From Bacteroides sp. UBA7333 (GTDB taxonomy: Bacteria > Bacteroidota > Bacteroidia > Bacteroidales > Bacteroidaceae), in contig DKPN01000006.1 of the NCBI GenBank assembly GCA_002471195.1, positions 14,302 through 78,301 of the forward strand: a stretch of DNA of 64,000 nucleotides, given 5' to 3'. How positions within the stretch are numbered: the stretch's first letter is position 1; each line of letters begins with the position of its first letter. The position numbers were made by a program, and so were the translations under genes. This document shows, piece after piece, positions 35,996 through 45,227 of this stretch. The notes beneath the pieces were generated by a model that ran no database searches, was not told where the DNA came from, and saw only the letters and a program-made list of their open reading frames with translations.

Positions 35996-37765
35996 ATGAT
36001 GCGCAAACAAAACAAACATTTCTTTACTTTTAGTCGCAAGCTATTTTTGTCGGTAATATCTATCTTCCTCATTCTTACCATTAGTTTTATTGGCTATCAG
36101 TATTTTCGTGAAAAAGAGTTCAAGATTGAACTCTTTCATGCTCAATTGCAAAAGTATAATGCCCTATTAGAGACGCAAGTAGATTCGTTGTTTAACAAAA
36201 GTGCGATTGATAAATACATCAATGATCATGGTATTGAGAATTTAAGAGTTACCATTGTTGATCTTGAGGGAAAGGTGTTGTATGATACTTATTCTAAAGA
36301 TTCGGTGCAACTCGAAAATCATAACAAACGTCCCGAAGTACAACAAGCATTAAAGAATGGTAGTGGCTTTTCGGTACGTCGAACTTCAGAAACAACAGGT
36401 ATACCCTATTTTTATTCGGCAACTCACTACAACAATCATATTATTCGCTCTGCCTTACCCTACAATGTAAGCTTAACCAACCATCTTCGAGTAGATTCGC
36501 ATTTTGTATGGTTTGCTATAACACTCACCATTTTATTGCTCATTTTCTTTTCTCAATTTACCAAAAGACTGGGTAAGTCTGTCAATCGTTTGCGAGAATT
36601 TGCAATGTTGGCCGATCGCAACGAAGCCATAGAGTATGATATAGAGGCAGATTTCCCCCACAATGAATTAGGAGAAATTTCACAACACATCATACAGATA
36701 TACAAACGATTGCATGAAACCAAAGAAGCCCTATATATAGAGAGAGAGAAACTGTTTAAACATCTGCAAATTTCGCACGAGGGATTGGGCATCTTTACTA
36801 AAAACAAAAAAGAGATATTGGTGAACAATCTCTTTACACAATACTGTAATTTAATTTCTGATTTTAATCTTGAAACAGTTGAGCAGGTATTTGATATTAA
36901 AGAGTTTAACGAAATAAACCATTTCATCAACAAGGCATCGGCACCTTCGCCAAACAATGAAGAAAAAAGAATGTCGATTTCTATCAATAAAAATGGGAAG
37001 TTTTTTATTGTTGAGTGCATCATTTTTCAAGATATGAGTTTTGAAATAAGCATCAACGATATCACACTCGAAGAAGAACAAGTAAGATTAAAAAGACAGC
37101 TAACCCAAAATATTGCCCATGAGCTTAAAACCCCTGTTAGCAGTATTCAAGGCTATTTAGAAACCATTGTCGATAATGATAATATTCCGCCCGAAAAGGT
37201 GAAAACATTCCTTGAAAGATGTTATGCACAAAGTAATCGTCTCAGTCGTTTATTGCGCGATATATCTGTACTGACAAGAATGGATGAGGCTGCCAACATG
37301 ATTGATATGGAAATGGTAGATATCAGCGTATTGGTTTCGAGCATAATCAATGAGGTGTCGCTCGAGCTGGAAGAAAAGCATATAACCGTTGTTGATTCAC
37401 TTAAAAAGAATATAGTGATCCGAGGCAACTATTCTTTGATTTATTCTATTTTTAGAAATCTTACCGATAATGCCATTGCATATGCAGGAAACAAATTTCA
37501 AATAAATATCAATTGTTTCCGTGAAGATGATAAATTTTATTACTTTAGCTTCGCCGATACGGGTGTAGGGGTTGCTCCCGAACATTTAAATCGCTTGTTT
37601 GAGCGCTTCTATCGTATTGATAAAGGCCGTTCGCGTAAACTCGGAGGTACAGGATTGGGATTGGCCATTGTTAAGAATGCAGTCATTATTCACGGAGGTA
37701 CCATATCGGCTAAAACAAACCAAACCGGTGGATTAGAATTTGTATTTACATTAGCGAAAGGATAA
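35996..37765 (+). CDS. PhoR-like sensor histidine kinase
   Basis: A 589-residue membrane kinase. Membrane helices at about 14-36 and 165-187 frame a periplasmic sensor domain. A HAMP-like linker and a degenerate PAS region follow (about 190-365). The phosphoaccepting His is near 375 in NIAHELKTP. The ATPase core has N-box NLTDNAIAYA, G1 DTGVG and G2 GGTGLGLA. The signal is unknown; resemblance to PhoR is in domain layout only. Confidence 0.94.
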   Translation: MMRKQNKHFFTFSRKLFLSVISIFLILTISFIGYQYFREKEFKIELFHAQLQKYNALLETQVDSLFNKSAIDKYINDHGIENLRVTIVDLEGKVLYDTYSKDSVQLENHNKRPEVQQALKNGSGFSVRRTSETTGIPYFYSATHYNNHIIRSALPYNVSLTNHLRVDSHFVWFAITLTILLLIFFSQFTKRLGKSVNRLREFAMLADRNEAIEYDIEADFPHNELGEISQHIIQIYKRLHETKEALYIEREKLFKHLQISHEGLGIFTKNKKEILVNNLFTQYCNLISDFNLETVEQVFDIKEFNEINHFINKASAPSPNNEEKRMSISINKNGKFFIVECIIFQDMSFEISINDITLEEEQVRLKRQLTQNIAHELKTPVSSIQGYLETIVDNDNIPPEKVKTFLERCYAQSNRLSRLLRDISVLTRMDEAANMIDMEMVDISVLVSSIINEVSLELEEKHITVVDSLKKNIVIRGNYSLIYSIFRNLTDNAIAYAGNKFQININCFREDDKFYYFSFADTGVGVAPEHLNRLFERFYRIDKGRSRKLGGTGLGLAIVKNAVIIHGGTISAKTNQTGGLEFVFTLAKG

Positions 37766-38707
37766 ATGGTTATGAAGAATTTGACTTTTATATTGAGTAC
37801 GATTATTATTATTTTTTGCAGTTGCAACGACAAAAGTAGCAAGATAACAACCGACACTCAAAAAGAGTCAAATTCGATACCTCTTTTTAACTTACCTGAA
37901 ATACCGAGTCTTCTGGTTACACCCGAAGCGAGAGCCAATTACATAGTAAATCATTTCTGGGATAATGTAAACTTTTCAGATACTAACTTTATACAATATC
38001 CTGAAGTTTTAGAACAAGCATGGGCAGATTATTGTGACATTTTAAACCATGTACCGTTGCAAGTTGCTCAAGAGTCTTTATTCCAAACAATAACGAGCAT
38101 CAATCAAGAAAAAAAGGTGTTTCATCATGTCACAGAATTGGCCGATAAGTATCTTTATCACCCCAATTCTCCTATGCGCAATGAAGAATTTTATATTCGG
38201 GTGTTGGAAGCAATGATTGCCTCTCCATTGCTCAACGAAACAGAGAAAATAAAACCGAATGCGCGACTTGAACTAGCACAAAAAAATCGTAAAGGAACAA
38301 AAGCAAACGATTTCATTTATACGCTAAAAAGCGGCAATAAAAAGACTTTATATCAAACAGAAGCTCCTTTTCTTTTATTATTCATCAACAATCCTGGATG
38401 TGAAGCTTGTAGGGAGTATATTGCGTCAATCGAAAGTTCATTTATCATCAACGATTTTATAGACAAAAAGCAGATTAAAGTATTATCGTTTTATCCCGAC
38501 GAAGATATCCATGAATGGAATACTCATTATAATGAATACTCACCTCGATGGATAAATGGTTATGATGAAAAACAGATGGTTCAAAATAGGAATATATACG
38601 ATTTAAGAGCCATTCCTACCCTTTATTTATTAGATAAAAATAAAACTGTATTATTAAAAGATGCCCCGATCGATTCAATAGAACAATATCTGATCAGTCT
38701 AAAATAA
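37766..38707 (+). CDS. DUF5106-like thioredoxin-fold lipoprotein
   Basis: A 313-residue lipoprotein; the lipobox ends FCSC near residue 19. It begins directly after the kinase stop; an ATG two codons in (37772) has better ribosome-site spacing. The N-terminal half (about 40-175) resembles DUF5106, and the C-terminal half is thioredoxin-like with CEAC near residues 211-214 and a cis-Pro-like AIPTLYLL near 286. It probably handles disulfides or heme/redox proteins in the periplasm. Co-transcription with the two-component genes is inferred. Confidence 0.8.
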   Translation: MVMKNLTFILSTIIIIFCSCNDKSSKITTDTQKESNSIPLFNLPEIPSLLVTPEARANYIVNHFWDNVNFSDTNFIQYPEVLEQAWADYCDILNHVPLQVAQESLFQTITSINQEKKVFHHVTELADKYLYHPNSPMRNEEFYIRVLEAMIASPLLNETEKIKPNARLELAQKNRKGTKANDFIYTLKSGNKKTLYQTEAPFLLLFINNPGCEACREYIASIESSFIINDFIDKKQIKVLSFYPDEDIHEWNTHYNEYSPRWINGYDEKQMVQNRNIYDLRAIPTLYLLDKNKTVLLKDAPIDSIEQYLISLK

Positions 38708-38720
38708 TTTTCTTATATTA

Positions 38721-38753
38721 TTTCAATAATTTCTATTTTCTTTTCTATCTTTG
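38721..38753 (+). promoter_or_regulatory. Promoter of the B12 uptake operon
   Basis: TATCTTTG at 38746-38753, with a TTTC at 38721-38724 at 21-base spacing as an imperfect -33 element. Transcription would start about seven bases on, at the edge of the riboswitch. Confidence 0.55.
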
Positions 38754-38761
38754 CCACGTAT

Positions 38762-38940
38762 TGGTTTGCTTACACCTCTTTATCAAGGGGATGCAATTAA
38801 AAGGGAATCAGGTGTAACTCCTGAACAGTCCCGCTGCTGTAAGTTCCTAACAAAGGTTATTGATACAACTACTCATTGCCACTGATGTTATATCATCGGG
38901 AAGGCTGTCGATAACCGGAACAAGTCAGAAGACCTGCCAT
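38762..38940 (+). promoter_or_regulatory. Cobalamin (B12) riboswitch
   Basis: The core segments of the cobalamin aptamer appear in order: AAAAGGGAATCAGGTG, then CAGTCCCGCTGCTGTAAG, a GCCACTG element, CGGGAAGGC, and the B12 box GTCAGAAGACCTGCC at 38924-38938. The leader sits ~200 bases before a TonB-dependent receptor gene. In bacteria such leaders shut off uptake genes when adenosylcobalamin is plentiful. Confidence 0.95.
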
Positions 38941-39137
38941 ACGATTTTTTTCATTGCTTTCGAGGAAAAAGCGTTGAATCTAATGAACGGAAATTCTACT
39001 CATTCCACATCATTTCATTCATCACTACAACTATTTGAAAGTAGATTTTATAAATAAACTCTGCCAAGTTTATTTTTGTGTTCGGTCGAAGTGATTCGTC
39101 CGAACACTTAAAACAGTAATCTTCTAAATAGAAATAG

Positions 39138-41165
39138 ATGAAGTATAGCATCTTCAGACATCGGATATTAATAGTATTGTTGGCATTAATGATGCCTATG
39201 ATAGGGATAAATGGCCAATCGTTGTTGGACACGACACGCGTATATGACATACCCGAAGTAGTTGTAATTCAAGATGCAAATGCAAAAGAGCTTCGCTCAT
39301 CAACCCCACTACAAAGTTTTACCCGCAAAGAGCTGGATAAAATGCAAGCGCTACAATTGTCTGATGCAGTTAAACATTTTGCCGGTGTAAGCGTAAAAGA
39401 CTATGGAGGCATTGGAGGATTAAAAACAGTATCGGTAAGGAGCTTGGGTGCGGAGCACACTTCAGTGGGATATGATGGTATTGTAATAAGCAACGGACAA
39501 ACGGGACAGATTGATATTGGAAAATTCTCTTTAGAAAACGTGGATCGATTAACGTTGGCAAACGGACAAAGCGACAATATATTTCAGTCGGCACGTTTTT
39601 TTGCTTCGGCAGGTATATTAAATATACAAACGATTGTTCCTCAATTCAAAGAAAACGAGCGTTTTCGCACCACGGCTCTATTTAAAACAGGTTCATGGGG
39701 TTTGATTAATCCGGCTTTATGGTTAGATTATCATCTATCCAAAAAATGGATTTTGTCGATCAATGGCGAATGGATGTCGGCAAAAGGAAGATATCCTTAT
39801 ACATTATATTATGGTGAAGATGAGGTATCGTCGAGCAAAGAAAAACGCAATAACACCGAAGTAAAATCGGGGCGTATAGAAGCAAGTGCTTATGCTCAAT
39901 TATCCGAAAAGGAGGAGTTACAAATAAAAACCTACTATTATGAGTCATCGCGAGGATTGCCCAATGCAACGACTTTCTATTATGATTTTTCGACACAGCA
40001 TTTGTGGGATAAAAACATTTTTGTACAGGCCAAATATAAGAAAGAATTTACCCCTAAATGGATATTTGAAACCTCGGGTAAATGGAATTGGAGTTACCAA
40101 CGCTATTTAGACCCAGACTATAAAAACATCGAAAAAAAACAAGACAATAAATACAAGCAGCACGATTATTATCTATCGGCAGTTGCTCTATATAAAGTTT
40201 TGTATAATTTATCGTTTTCGGCGACTTCGGATATCAATATTCAAACATTGGATGTTAATCAAAATAACTTTGCCAAGCCTCAACGCTATAGCTGGCTTAC
40301 AGCGATAGCCGGGAAGTATATAAATAATTGGATTACAGTATCGGCTTCGGGCTTATTGACCTTTGTCAACGAGCATACCGAAAAGGGAAAAAGCGGTAGC
40401 AACTATCGCAGGCTAACTCCTTTTGTAAGTGCCACCTTTCAGCCCATTGAAACCGAAGATTTACGATTCAGATTCTTTTATAAAGAGATATTTCGTTTGC
40501 CTAGTTTCAACGATCTATATTACGGACAGATAGGCAACACCAATCTATTGCCCGAAAAGGTGAGCCAATACAACATCGGTGTTACATATACAAAAGCAAT
40601 CGCAACATTTATTCCACATATCTCTCTCACGGCCGATGCGTACTACAATAAAGTGTATGATAAAATTGTGGCTACCCCCACTAAAAATCTCTTTATATGG
40701 AGTATGGTAAATTTGGGAAAAGTTGAAATAAAAGGGATTGATGTGACCGGCGCTATACAATTGCAACCTTTCGATAAAATAGGATTACGATTATCGGGCA
40801 ATTATACTTACCAAAGAGCATTAGATATGACCGATCCTAATGGAAAGACCTATCGACATCAAATAGCCTATACACCTCGTGTTTCGGCATCGGGACAAGC
40901 TTCGTTGGAAACACCTTGGATAAACCTATCATACTCGTTGCTTTATTCGGGAAAAAGATATTGTCTAGGCCAGAACATTAGCGAAAACCGATTGCCTCGA
41001 TATACCGATCACAGCATTTCGGCATATCGCAACTTTAAAATATCAAAATGTCTTTTTACGGCCAATGTAGAGTGCCTTAATTTGCTCAACAAGAACTATG
41101 AGATCGTAAAGAATTTTCCAATGCCGGGACGATCTTTTAGAGCCACAATAAAAGTTAGCTATTAA
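39138..41165 (+). CDS. btuB: TonB-dependent B12 receptor BtuB
   Basis: A 675-residue outer-membrane receptor with a signal peptide (1-26), a TonB-box-like segment DIPEVVVIQD near residues 36-45, a plug domain (about 45-160) and a beta-barrel ending in an aromatic-poor VSY terminus. The cobalamin riboswitch directly upstream and the two following lipoprotein genes show it is a corrinoid transporter. It imports B12 using TonB energy. The next gene starts six bases after its stop. Confidence 0.92.
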   Translation: MKYSIFRHRILIVLLALMMPMIGINGQSLLDTTRVYDIPEVVVIQDANAKELRSSTPLQSFTRKELDKMQALQLSDAVKHFAGVSVKDYGGIGGLKTVSVRSLGAEHTSVGYDGIVISNGQTGQIDIGKFSLENVDRLTLANGQSDNIFQSARFFASAGILNIQTIVPQFKENERFRTTALFKTGSWGLINPALWLDYHLSKKWILSINGEWMSAKGRYPYTLYYGEDEVSSSKEKRNNTEVKSGRIEASAYAQLSEKEELQIKTYYYESSRGLPNATTFYYDFSTQHLWDKNIFVQAKYKKEFTPKWIFETSGKWNWSYQRYLDPDYKNIEKKQDNKYKQHDYYLSAVALYKVLYNLSFSATSDINIQTLDVNQNNFAKPQRYSWLTAIAGKYINNWITVSASGLLTFVNEHTEKGKSGSNYRRLTPFVSATFQPIETEDLRFRFFYKEIFRLPSFNDLYYGQIGNTNLLPEKVSQYNIGVTYTKAIATFIPHISLTADAYYNKVYDKIVATPTKNLFIWSMVNLGKVEIKGIDVTGAIQLQPFDKIGLRLSGNYTYQRALDMTDPNGKTYRHQIAYTPRVSASGQASLETPWINLSYSLLYSGKRYCLGQNISENRLPRYTDHSISAYRNFKISKCLFTANVECLNLLNKNYEIVKNFPMPGRSFRATIKVSY

Positions 41166-41171
41166 AAAACA

Positions 41172-43163
41172 ATGACGAATATTAAATTATCAACTCATAT
41201 TTTATTCATTTGCTCAATTCTTCTTCTATGGGGATGCGATGACATGTATGATCAGCCGTTATCACCGTCGGGAGGAATCGTTGGCGAAGAGAATACGTCC
41301 GAAATGTATGTACTATGCGAAGGATTATTCAACCAAAACAACAGTACTTTGGTACGGCATACCTTTACTGATAACCGAACAATACACAATTATTTTTCGA
41401 CTATCAACAAAAGAGGATTAGGCGATACAGCCAATGATATGGCCATGTATGGCAGCAAAATATATGTGGTGGTCAATGTATCAAGTCAGATAGAAGTAAT
41501 CGATTTTAAAACAGGGAAGGTGATAAAGCAAATTCCTTTATTACAAGAGAATGGCAGCTCTCGACAACCGCGTAGCATCGCTTTCCACCATAATAAGGCA
41601 TACGTCAGTTGTTACGATGGCACCATTGCCCGTATCGATACTGTCTCTTTATCGATAGATGCTACGGCACAAGCGGGGCGTAATCCTGATGGTATCTGTG
41701 TGCAAAACAACAAGTTGTACGTATCAAATTCGGGTGGATTGGATATCGGTAGCATTGGACCTGACAATCGCGTAAGTGTATTCGATTTATCGTCATTCAA
41801 AAAGATAAAAGATATCATAGTAGGCTATAACCCCGGAAAAATAATGGCCGCCCATAACCATACAGTATTAGTTAGTTGCAGAGGAAAGCAAATAGAAGAT
41901 GGAGTTTATCAATTGAGCGAGATAGATACATGGAGCGATGAAGTAAACTATACATTTAGCGAAAATGCACTTAATTTTGCCATTAATGATGAGTTGATTT
42001 ATTTGTACGACTATCAATACAGTAGCCATAAAAGTTCATTCAAAGTAATCAATCAACGCACTCGACAAGTGGTAACCGATCAATTCATTACCGATGATAC
42101 AAATATTACCACACCCTACGGGCTTTTTGTTAATCCATTCAATGGCAATGTATATATCACCGATGCCTATAGCTATAATGTAAAAGGCGATGTGCTTTGT
42201 TTTAGTCCGCAAGGCAAACTACAATACCGTATCAACAATATCGGAATGAATCCCAACACGATAATATTCAGCGACAAATCATCACAAAGCATGATCGATC
42301 CTGATACTGATGATAAAGACAGCCCCAATGCCTTTGCCAATCGCGTTGTAGAGTATCGTCCAGCACCCGGACAATATATGAATACTACTACAACTGCCTA
42401 TAAAGAGGGATTTAATGCTACCGACGTATTAAATTATGCAACACAACGCATTAAAGATAAATATCTTATTTCGTTAGGAGCCTTTGGAGGATATATTACA
42501 TTAGGTTTTCACCAGCCTATCTTAAACATGGAAGGTGAATACGATTTTAAAATATATGGCAATGCCTCATACAATATGTATGGCACAGCAACAGGTGCAT
42601 TGGGTGGCAGTGCCGAACCGGGTATTGTGATGGTATCGAGAGATAGTAATGAAAATGGCATGCCCGATGACGAATGGTTTGAATTGGCCGGCAGCGAATA
42701 TGGTACTCAAAATGAGATACGCGATTACGAAATCACTTATCATCATCCCAATGAACCCTTTTCAGATATTACTTGGAGCGATAACAGAGGAGAGTCAGGA
42801 GTTATCAGACGCAATACCTTTCACACACAGTCCTCTTATTATCCACAATGGATAGAAGAAGCAGAGATGACCTTCAGAGGCACACGTTTGAAAGATAACG
42901 CATTGGATGAAAATGGTATTTGGGTAGCTTACTGTTATGCATGGGGATATGCCGACAACCATCCCAACAATACCGAAATGTCGAAATTTAAAATAGACTG
43001 GGCAGTCAATAAAAACGGTGAAAAAATAGATTTAGACAAGATTGATTTTGTACGTGTATATTCGGCCATCAATCAAGATGCCGGAAATATGGGAGAAATA
43101 TCGACCGAAATCATGACAATAGAAAATTTACATTATAATGAATCATTAAAAACTACAAGATGA
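41172..43163 (+). CDS. BtuG-like surface corrinoid-binding lipoprotein with extra C-terminal domain
   Basis: A 663-residue lipoprotein (lipobox ending WGC near residue 22). Residues ~40-370 form a beta-propeller of YncE/DUF5074 type, with repeated GKIYVVVNVSSQIEVID-like strands. This is the fold of BtuG, which caps BtuB and binds B12 with high affinity in Bacteroides. A second domain (about 395-663) follows, with a calcium-type SNENGMPDDEWFE loop near 490-505 and a Trp/Tyr-rich beta fold. That extension is longer than the propeller alone needs. It overlaps the next gene by four bases. Confidence 0.82.
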   Translation: MTNIKLSTHILFICSILLLWGCDDMYDQPLSPSGGIVGEENTSEMYVLCEGLFNQNNSTLVRHTFTDNRTIHNYFSTINKRGLGDTANDMAMYGSKIYVVVNVSSQIEVIDFKTGKVIKQIPLLQENGSSRQPRSIAFHHNKAYVSCYDGTIARIDTVSLSIDATAQAGRNPDGICVQNNKLYVSNSGGLDIGSIGPDNRVSVFDLSSFKKIKDIIVGYNPGKIMAAHNHTVLVSCRGKQIEDGVYQLSEIDTWSDEVNYTFSENALNFAINDELIYLYDYQYSSHKSSFKVINQRTRQVVTDQFITDDTNITTPYGLFVNPFNGNVYITDAYSYNVKGDVLCFSPQGKLQYRINNIGMNPNTIIFSDKSSQSMIDPDTDDKDSPNAFANRVVEYRPAPGQYMNTTTTAYKEGFNATDVLNYATQRIKDKYLISLGAFGGYITLGFHQPILNMEGEYDFKIYGNASYNMYGTATGALGGSAEPGIVMVSRDSNENGMPDDEWFELAGSEYGTQNEIRDYEITYHHPNEPFSDITWSDNRGESGVIRRNTFHTQSSYYPQWIEEAEMTFRGTRLKDNALDENGIWVAYCYAWGYADNHPNNTEMSKFKIDWAVNKNGEKIDLDKIDFVRVYSAINQDAGNMGEISTEIMTIENLHYNESLKTTR

Positions 43164-43906
43164 AAAAACTATCATTTTTATTGCTAGCAACATTACTAAT
43201 TGTGTGTAGCTGTAGCGAAAACCATGACGAGGTAAAACTCGAAACCGTAACATCATTCACAAATCTTCTAAGCGAACCCGAAACTGAGTTTGTAGCGACA
43301 GAAGGAACCACTGTAAACGAACATAGCAAACTGACAACTTTTGGCGATAATGCCAATATGTTGAAATGTGATCACTATTTTTCTGACTGGGGATTTGGTG
43401 GAGGTGTAACATGCACCAATAAGACCGATATTACGACTCCCGGTTATATTAACATCAGTGCCATTACTGCAAAAGGTAAAAATAGCAGTGTATATTTGAC
43501 CGTAAACAGTAGTGAATTTTCGCCGGCCATTATTGAAAATTTAAATCCTGATAAACAAGCTTTCAAAGGTGCTTGGATTACCAATGCTGTATATGCCTAT
43601 TTGGCCATCAAAGATGGTCAAGACGGATACTTAAATCAAACCCAATTTAAAGCAGGCGATTGGTTCAAATTAGAAGCAGTCGGCTATTCGGCAGATAAAA
43701 CAGAAATCGGAAAGGTAGAAATGTATCTAGCCGATTATCGCGATGGAAAAACCGAAATACTCAATACATGGAAATGGTTCGATTGGTCGGCCATTGCCAA
43801 TGCTGTATATATCGATTTCAAAATGACATCTACCGACAATGGAGAATATGGAATGAACACACCTGCATATTTCTGCATGGATGCAATCACGTTTGTCGAG
43901 AAATAA
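43160..43906 (+). CDS. DUF4465 lipoprotein, BtuH-like
   Basis: A 248-residue lipoprotein with a lipobox ending CSC near residue 18 and one DUF4465-like beta domain (about 75-248), recognisable by SDWGFGGGV near 75 and by the ending YGMNTPAYFCMDAITF. DUF4465 proteins in Bacteroides B12 loci (BtuH) bind corrinoids at the surface, so this is probably the third uptake component. Its ATG overlaps the BtuG-like stop (ATGA). A terminator follows. Confidence 0.8.
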   Translation: MKKLSFLLLATLLIVCSCSENHDEVKLETVTSFTNLLSEPETEFVATEGTTVNEHSKLTTFGDNANMLKCDHYFSDWGFGGGVTCTNKTDITTPGYINISAITAKGKNSSVYLTVNSSEFSPAIIENLNPDKQAFKGAWITNAVYAYLAIKDGQDGYLNQTQFKAGDWFKLEAVGYSADKTEIGKVEMYLADYRDGKTEILNTWKWFDWSAIANAVYIDFKMTSTDNGEYGMNTPAYFCMDAITFVEK

Positions 43907-43924
43907 TTTATAGAATATAAGCAT

Positions 43925-43962
43925 AAAAAAGCGGTCTTAGTAAACACTTTGATCGCTTTTTT
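43925..43962 (+). terminator. Terminator of the B12 operon
   Basis: A 12-bp stem (43925-43936 with 43951-43962, one G-T pair) flanked by A and T runs, just after the BtuH-like gene. Confidence 0.87.
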
Positions 43963-43965
43963 AGT

Positions 43966-43973
43966 TACATTTG
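43966..43973 (+). promoter_or_regulatory. Candidate -7 box of the monooxygenase-like gene
   Basis: TACATTTG fits TAnnTTTG and lies 29 bases before the ATG at 44003, immediately after the terminator. A TTTG at 43948 is too close for normal spacing. Confidence 0.45.
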
Positions 43974-44002
43974 TTAGTGTAATAATTAAAACAAACATTA
44001 AT

Positions 44003-44278
44003 ATGATTAGAATCAACGTATTTATACAAGTTCCCGAAGCGCATCATGCTGAAGTATTAAAGATTGCACAAGAACTTGCAGCGAAATCAATTCTCGAAGT
44101 AGGATGTATTGCCTATGATGTTTTTAAAAGTTCTACACGTTTCGATGTATTGATGATATGCGAAACATGGAAAGATGAAGTGACATTGGAAGCACACGAA
44201 AACACTGAACTCTTTAAAACCAGTGTAACAAGAATGCAAAATTTGGCAGCCGTGAAATTAGAAAAGTTCAATTTCTAA
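44003..44278 (+). CDS. Antibiotic-biosynthesis-monooxygenase (ABM) domain protein
   Basis: The frame opens at 43949 but the ATG at 44003, after the promoter-like box, starts the domain. The 91-residue product is a dimeric alpha-beta barrel of ABM/YgiN type: an INVFIQVPE strand, EVGCIAYDVF in the middle, and ETWKDEVTLEAHENTE near residue 56. Such proteins are quinol monooxygenases or unknown small enzymes. A terminator follows. Confidence 0.87.
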   Translation: MIRINVFIQVPEAHHAEVLKIAQELAAKSILEVGCIAYDVFKSSTRFDVLMICETWKDEVTLEAHENTELFKTSVTRMQNLAAVKLEKFNF

Positions 44279-44289
44279 AATATCGAAAT

Positions 44290-44328
44290 AAAAATAGGTT
44301 CTACACTGTGCGTAGAACCTATTTTTTA
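44290..44328 (+). terminator. Terminator after the ABM gene
   Basis: A perfect 15-bp stem (44290-44304 with 44312-44326), 7-base loop and T-run. Confidence 0.93.
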
Positions 44329-44479
44329 TTACGGTAACCTCCATGTAGAAGTGCTGTGTTTTATGCGATAAACATCAAAAAAACATCCAATACTTCATTA
44401 CATTTATCATCATAAAAATCGATATTTATAATACAAAGATGATATCTCTATTTTCACGAATATAAATACATCGCTCTCT

Positions 44480-45223
44480 TTAGTTGACTTGTACAGTTGA
44501 GAAATAGGTTCGAAACAGCTTTTCAGCCTCGTGCAACTGTTCGGGAGTATTTTCTTTTACCTCCTTCAAACCATAAGGCCATTGCATCGATTCGTACTTG
44601 TGTACTCCCAATCGGTGATAGGGCAATATCTCTACTCGCTGAATCATTTTATAATCGGCAAAATGACGCCCTAACTCGCGAATATGCTCTTCGGAATTGC
44701 TATATCCGGGTACTAGAACATATCGCATCCAAAACGGGCGTTGATGCTGTTCGAGCCATTGTGCCGTATGAAGTGTCTGCTTATTGCTGAGCCCGGTGAG
44801 CTGTCGGTGATGTTCGTCCTTTATCTGCTTAACATCGAGTAATACCAAATCGGTAAGTTGCAATAGTTGCTCTACATATTTATTCCAAACACTCCCATTC
44901 GTATCAAGACAGATGTTTATCCCCTCTTGATGAAGACGCTCAAAAAGCGGGATCAATGCCTTTGCCTGTAAGGTAGGTTCGCCCCCCGAAAAGGTGATAC
45001 CTCCTTTTTTTCCGAAGAAAGGTTTCTGACTAACGGCCATTCGCACAATCTCTTCCAAATCTGTTTCTACCCCACCCTTACAATCAATGGTATCGGGATT
45101 GGCACAATACAGACATTTAAAATTGCAACCTTGAAGAAAAACGACGAGCCTTAAACCAGGCCCGTCGAATGTTCCCATACTTTCGTATGAGTGTATATTT
45201 ACTGTATATAAGTTTTCATTCAT
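44480..45223 (-). CDS. pflA: Pyruvate formate-lyase activating enzyme
   Basis: A 247-residue radical-SAM enzyme that installs the glycyl radical on PFL. The iron-sulfur cysteines are at residues 33, 37 and 40 (CNFKCLYC), and the GGEPTLQ segment follows near 80. The N-terminal ESMGTFDGPG is typical of PflA. It begins four bases after the pflB stop, the normal operon order. Active only without oxygen, it supports an anaerobic fermentative lifestyle. Confidence 0.96.
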   Translation of the reverse strand: MNENLYTVNIHSYESMGTFDGPGLRLVVFLQGCNFKCLYCANPDTIDCKGGVETDLEEIVRMAVSQKPFFGKKGGITFSGGEPTLQAKALIPLFERLHQEGINICLDTNGSVWNKYVEQLLQLTDLVLLDVKQIKDEHHRQLTGLSNKQTLHTAQWLEQHQRPFWMRYVLVPGYSNSEEHIRELGRHFADYKMIQRVEILPYHRLGVHKYESMQWPYGLKEVKENTPEQLHEAEKLFRTYFSTVQVN

Positions 45224-45227
45224 CCTA

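Noticed and set aside
38860..39057. 65-codon open frame overlapping the riboswitch leader
   Set aside because: It lies within the B12 aptamer and the btuB leader, has no recognisable product, and its DNA conservation is explained by the RNA structure.
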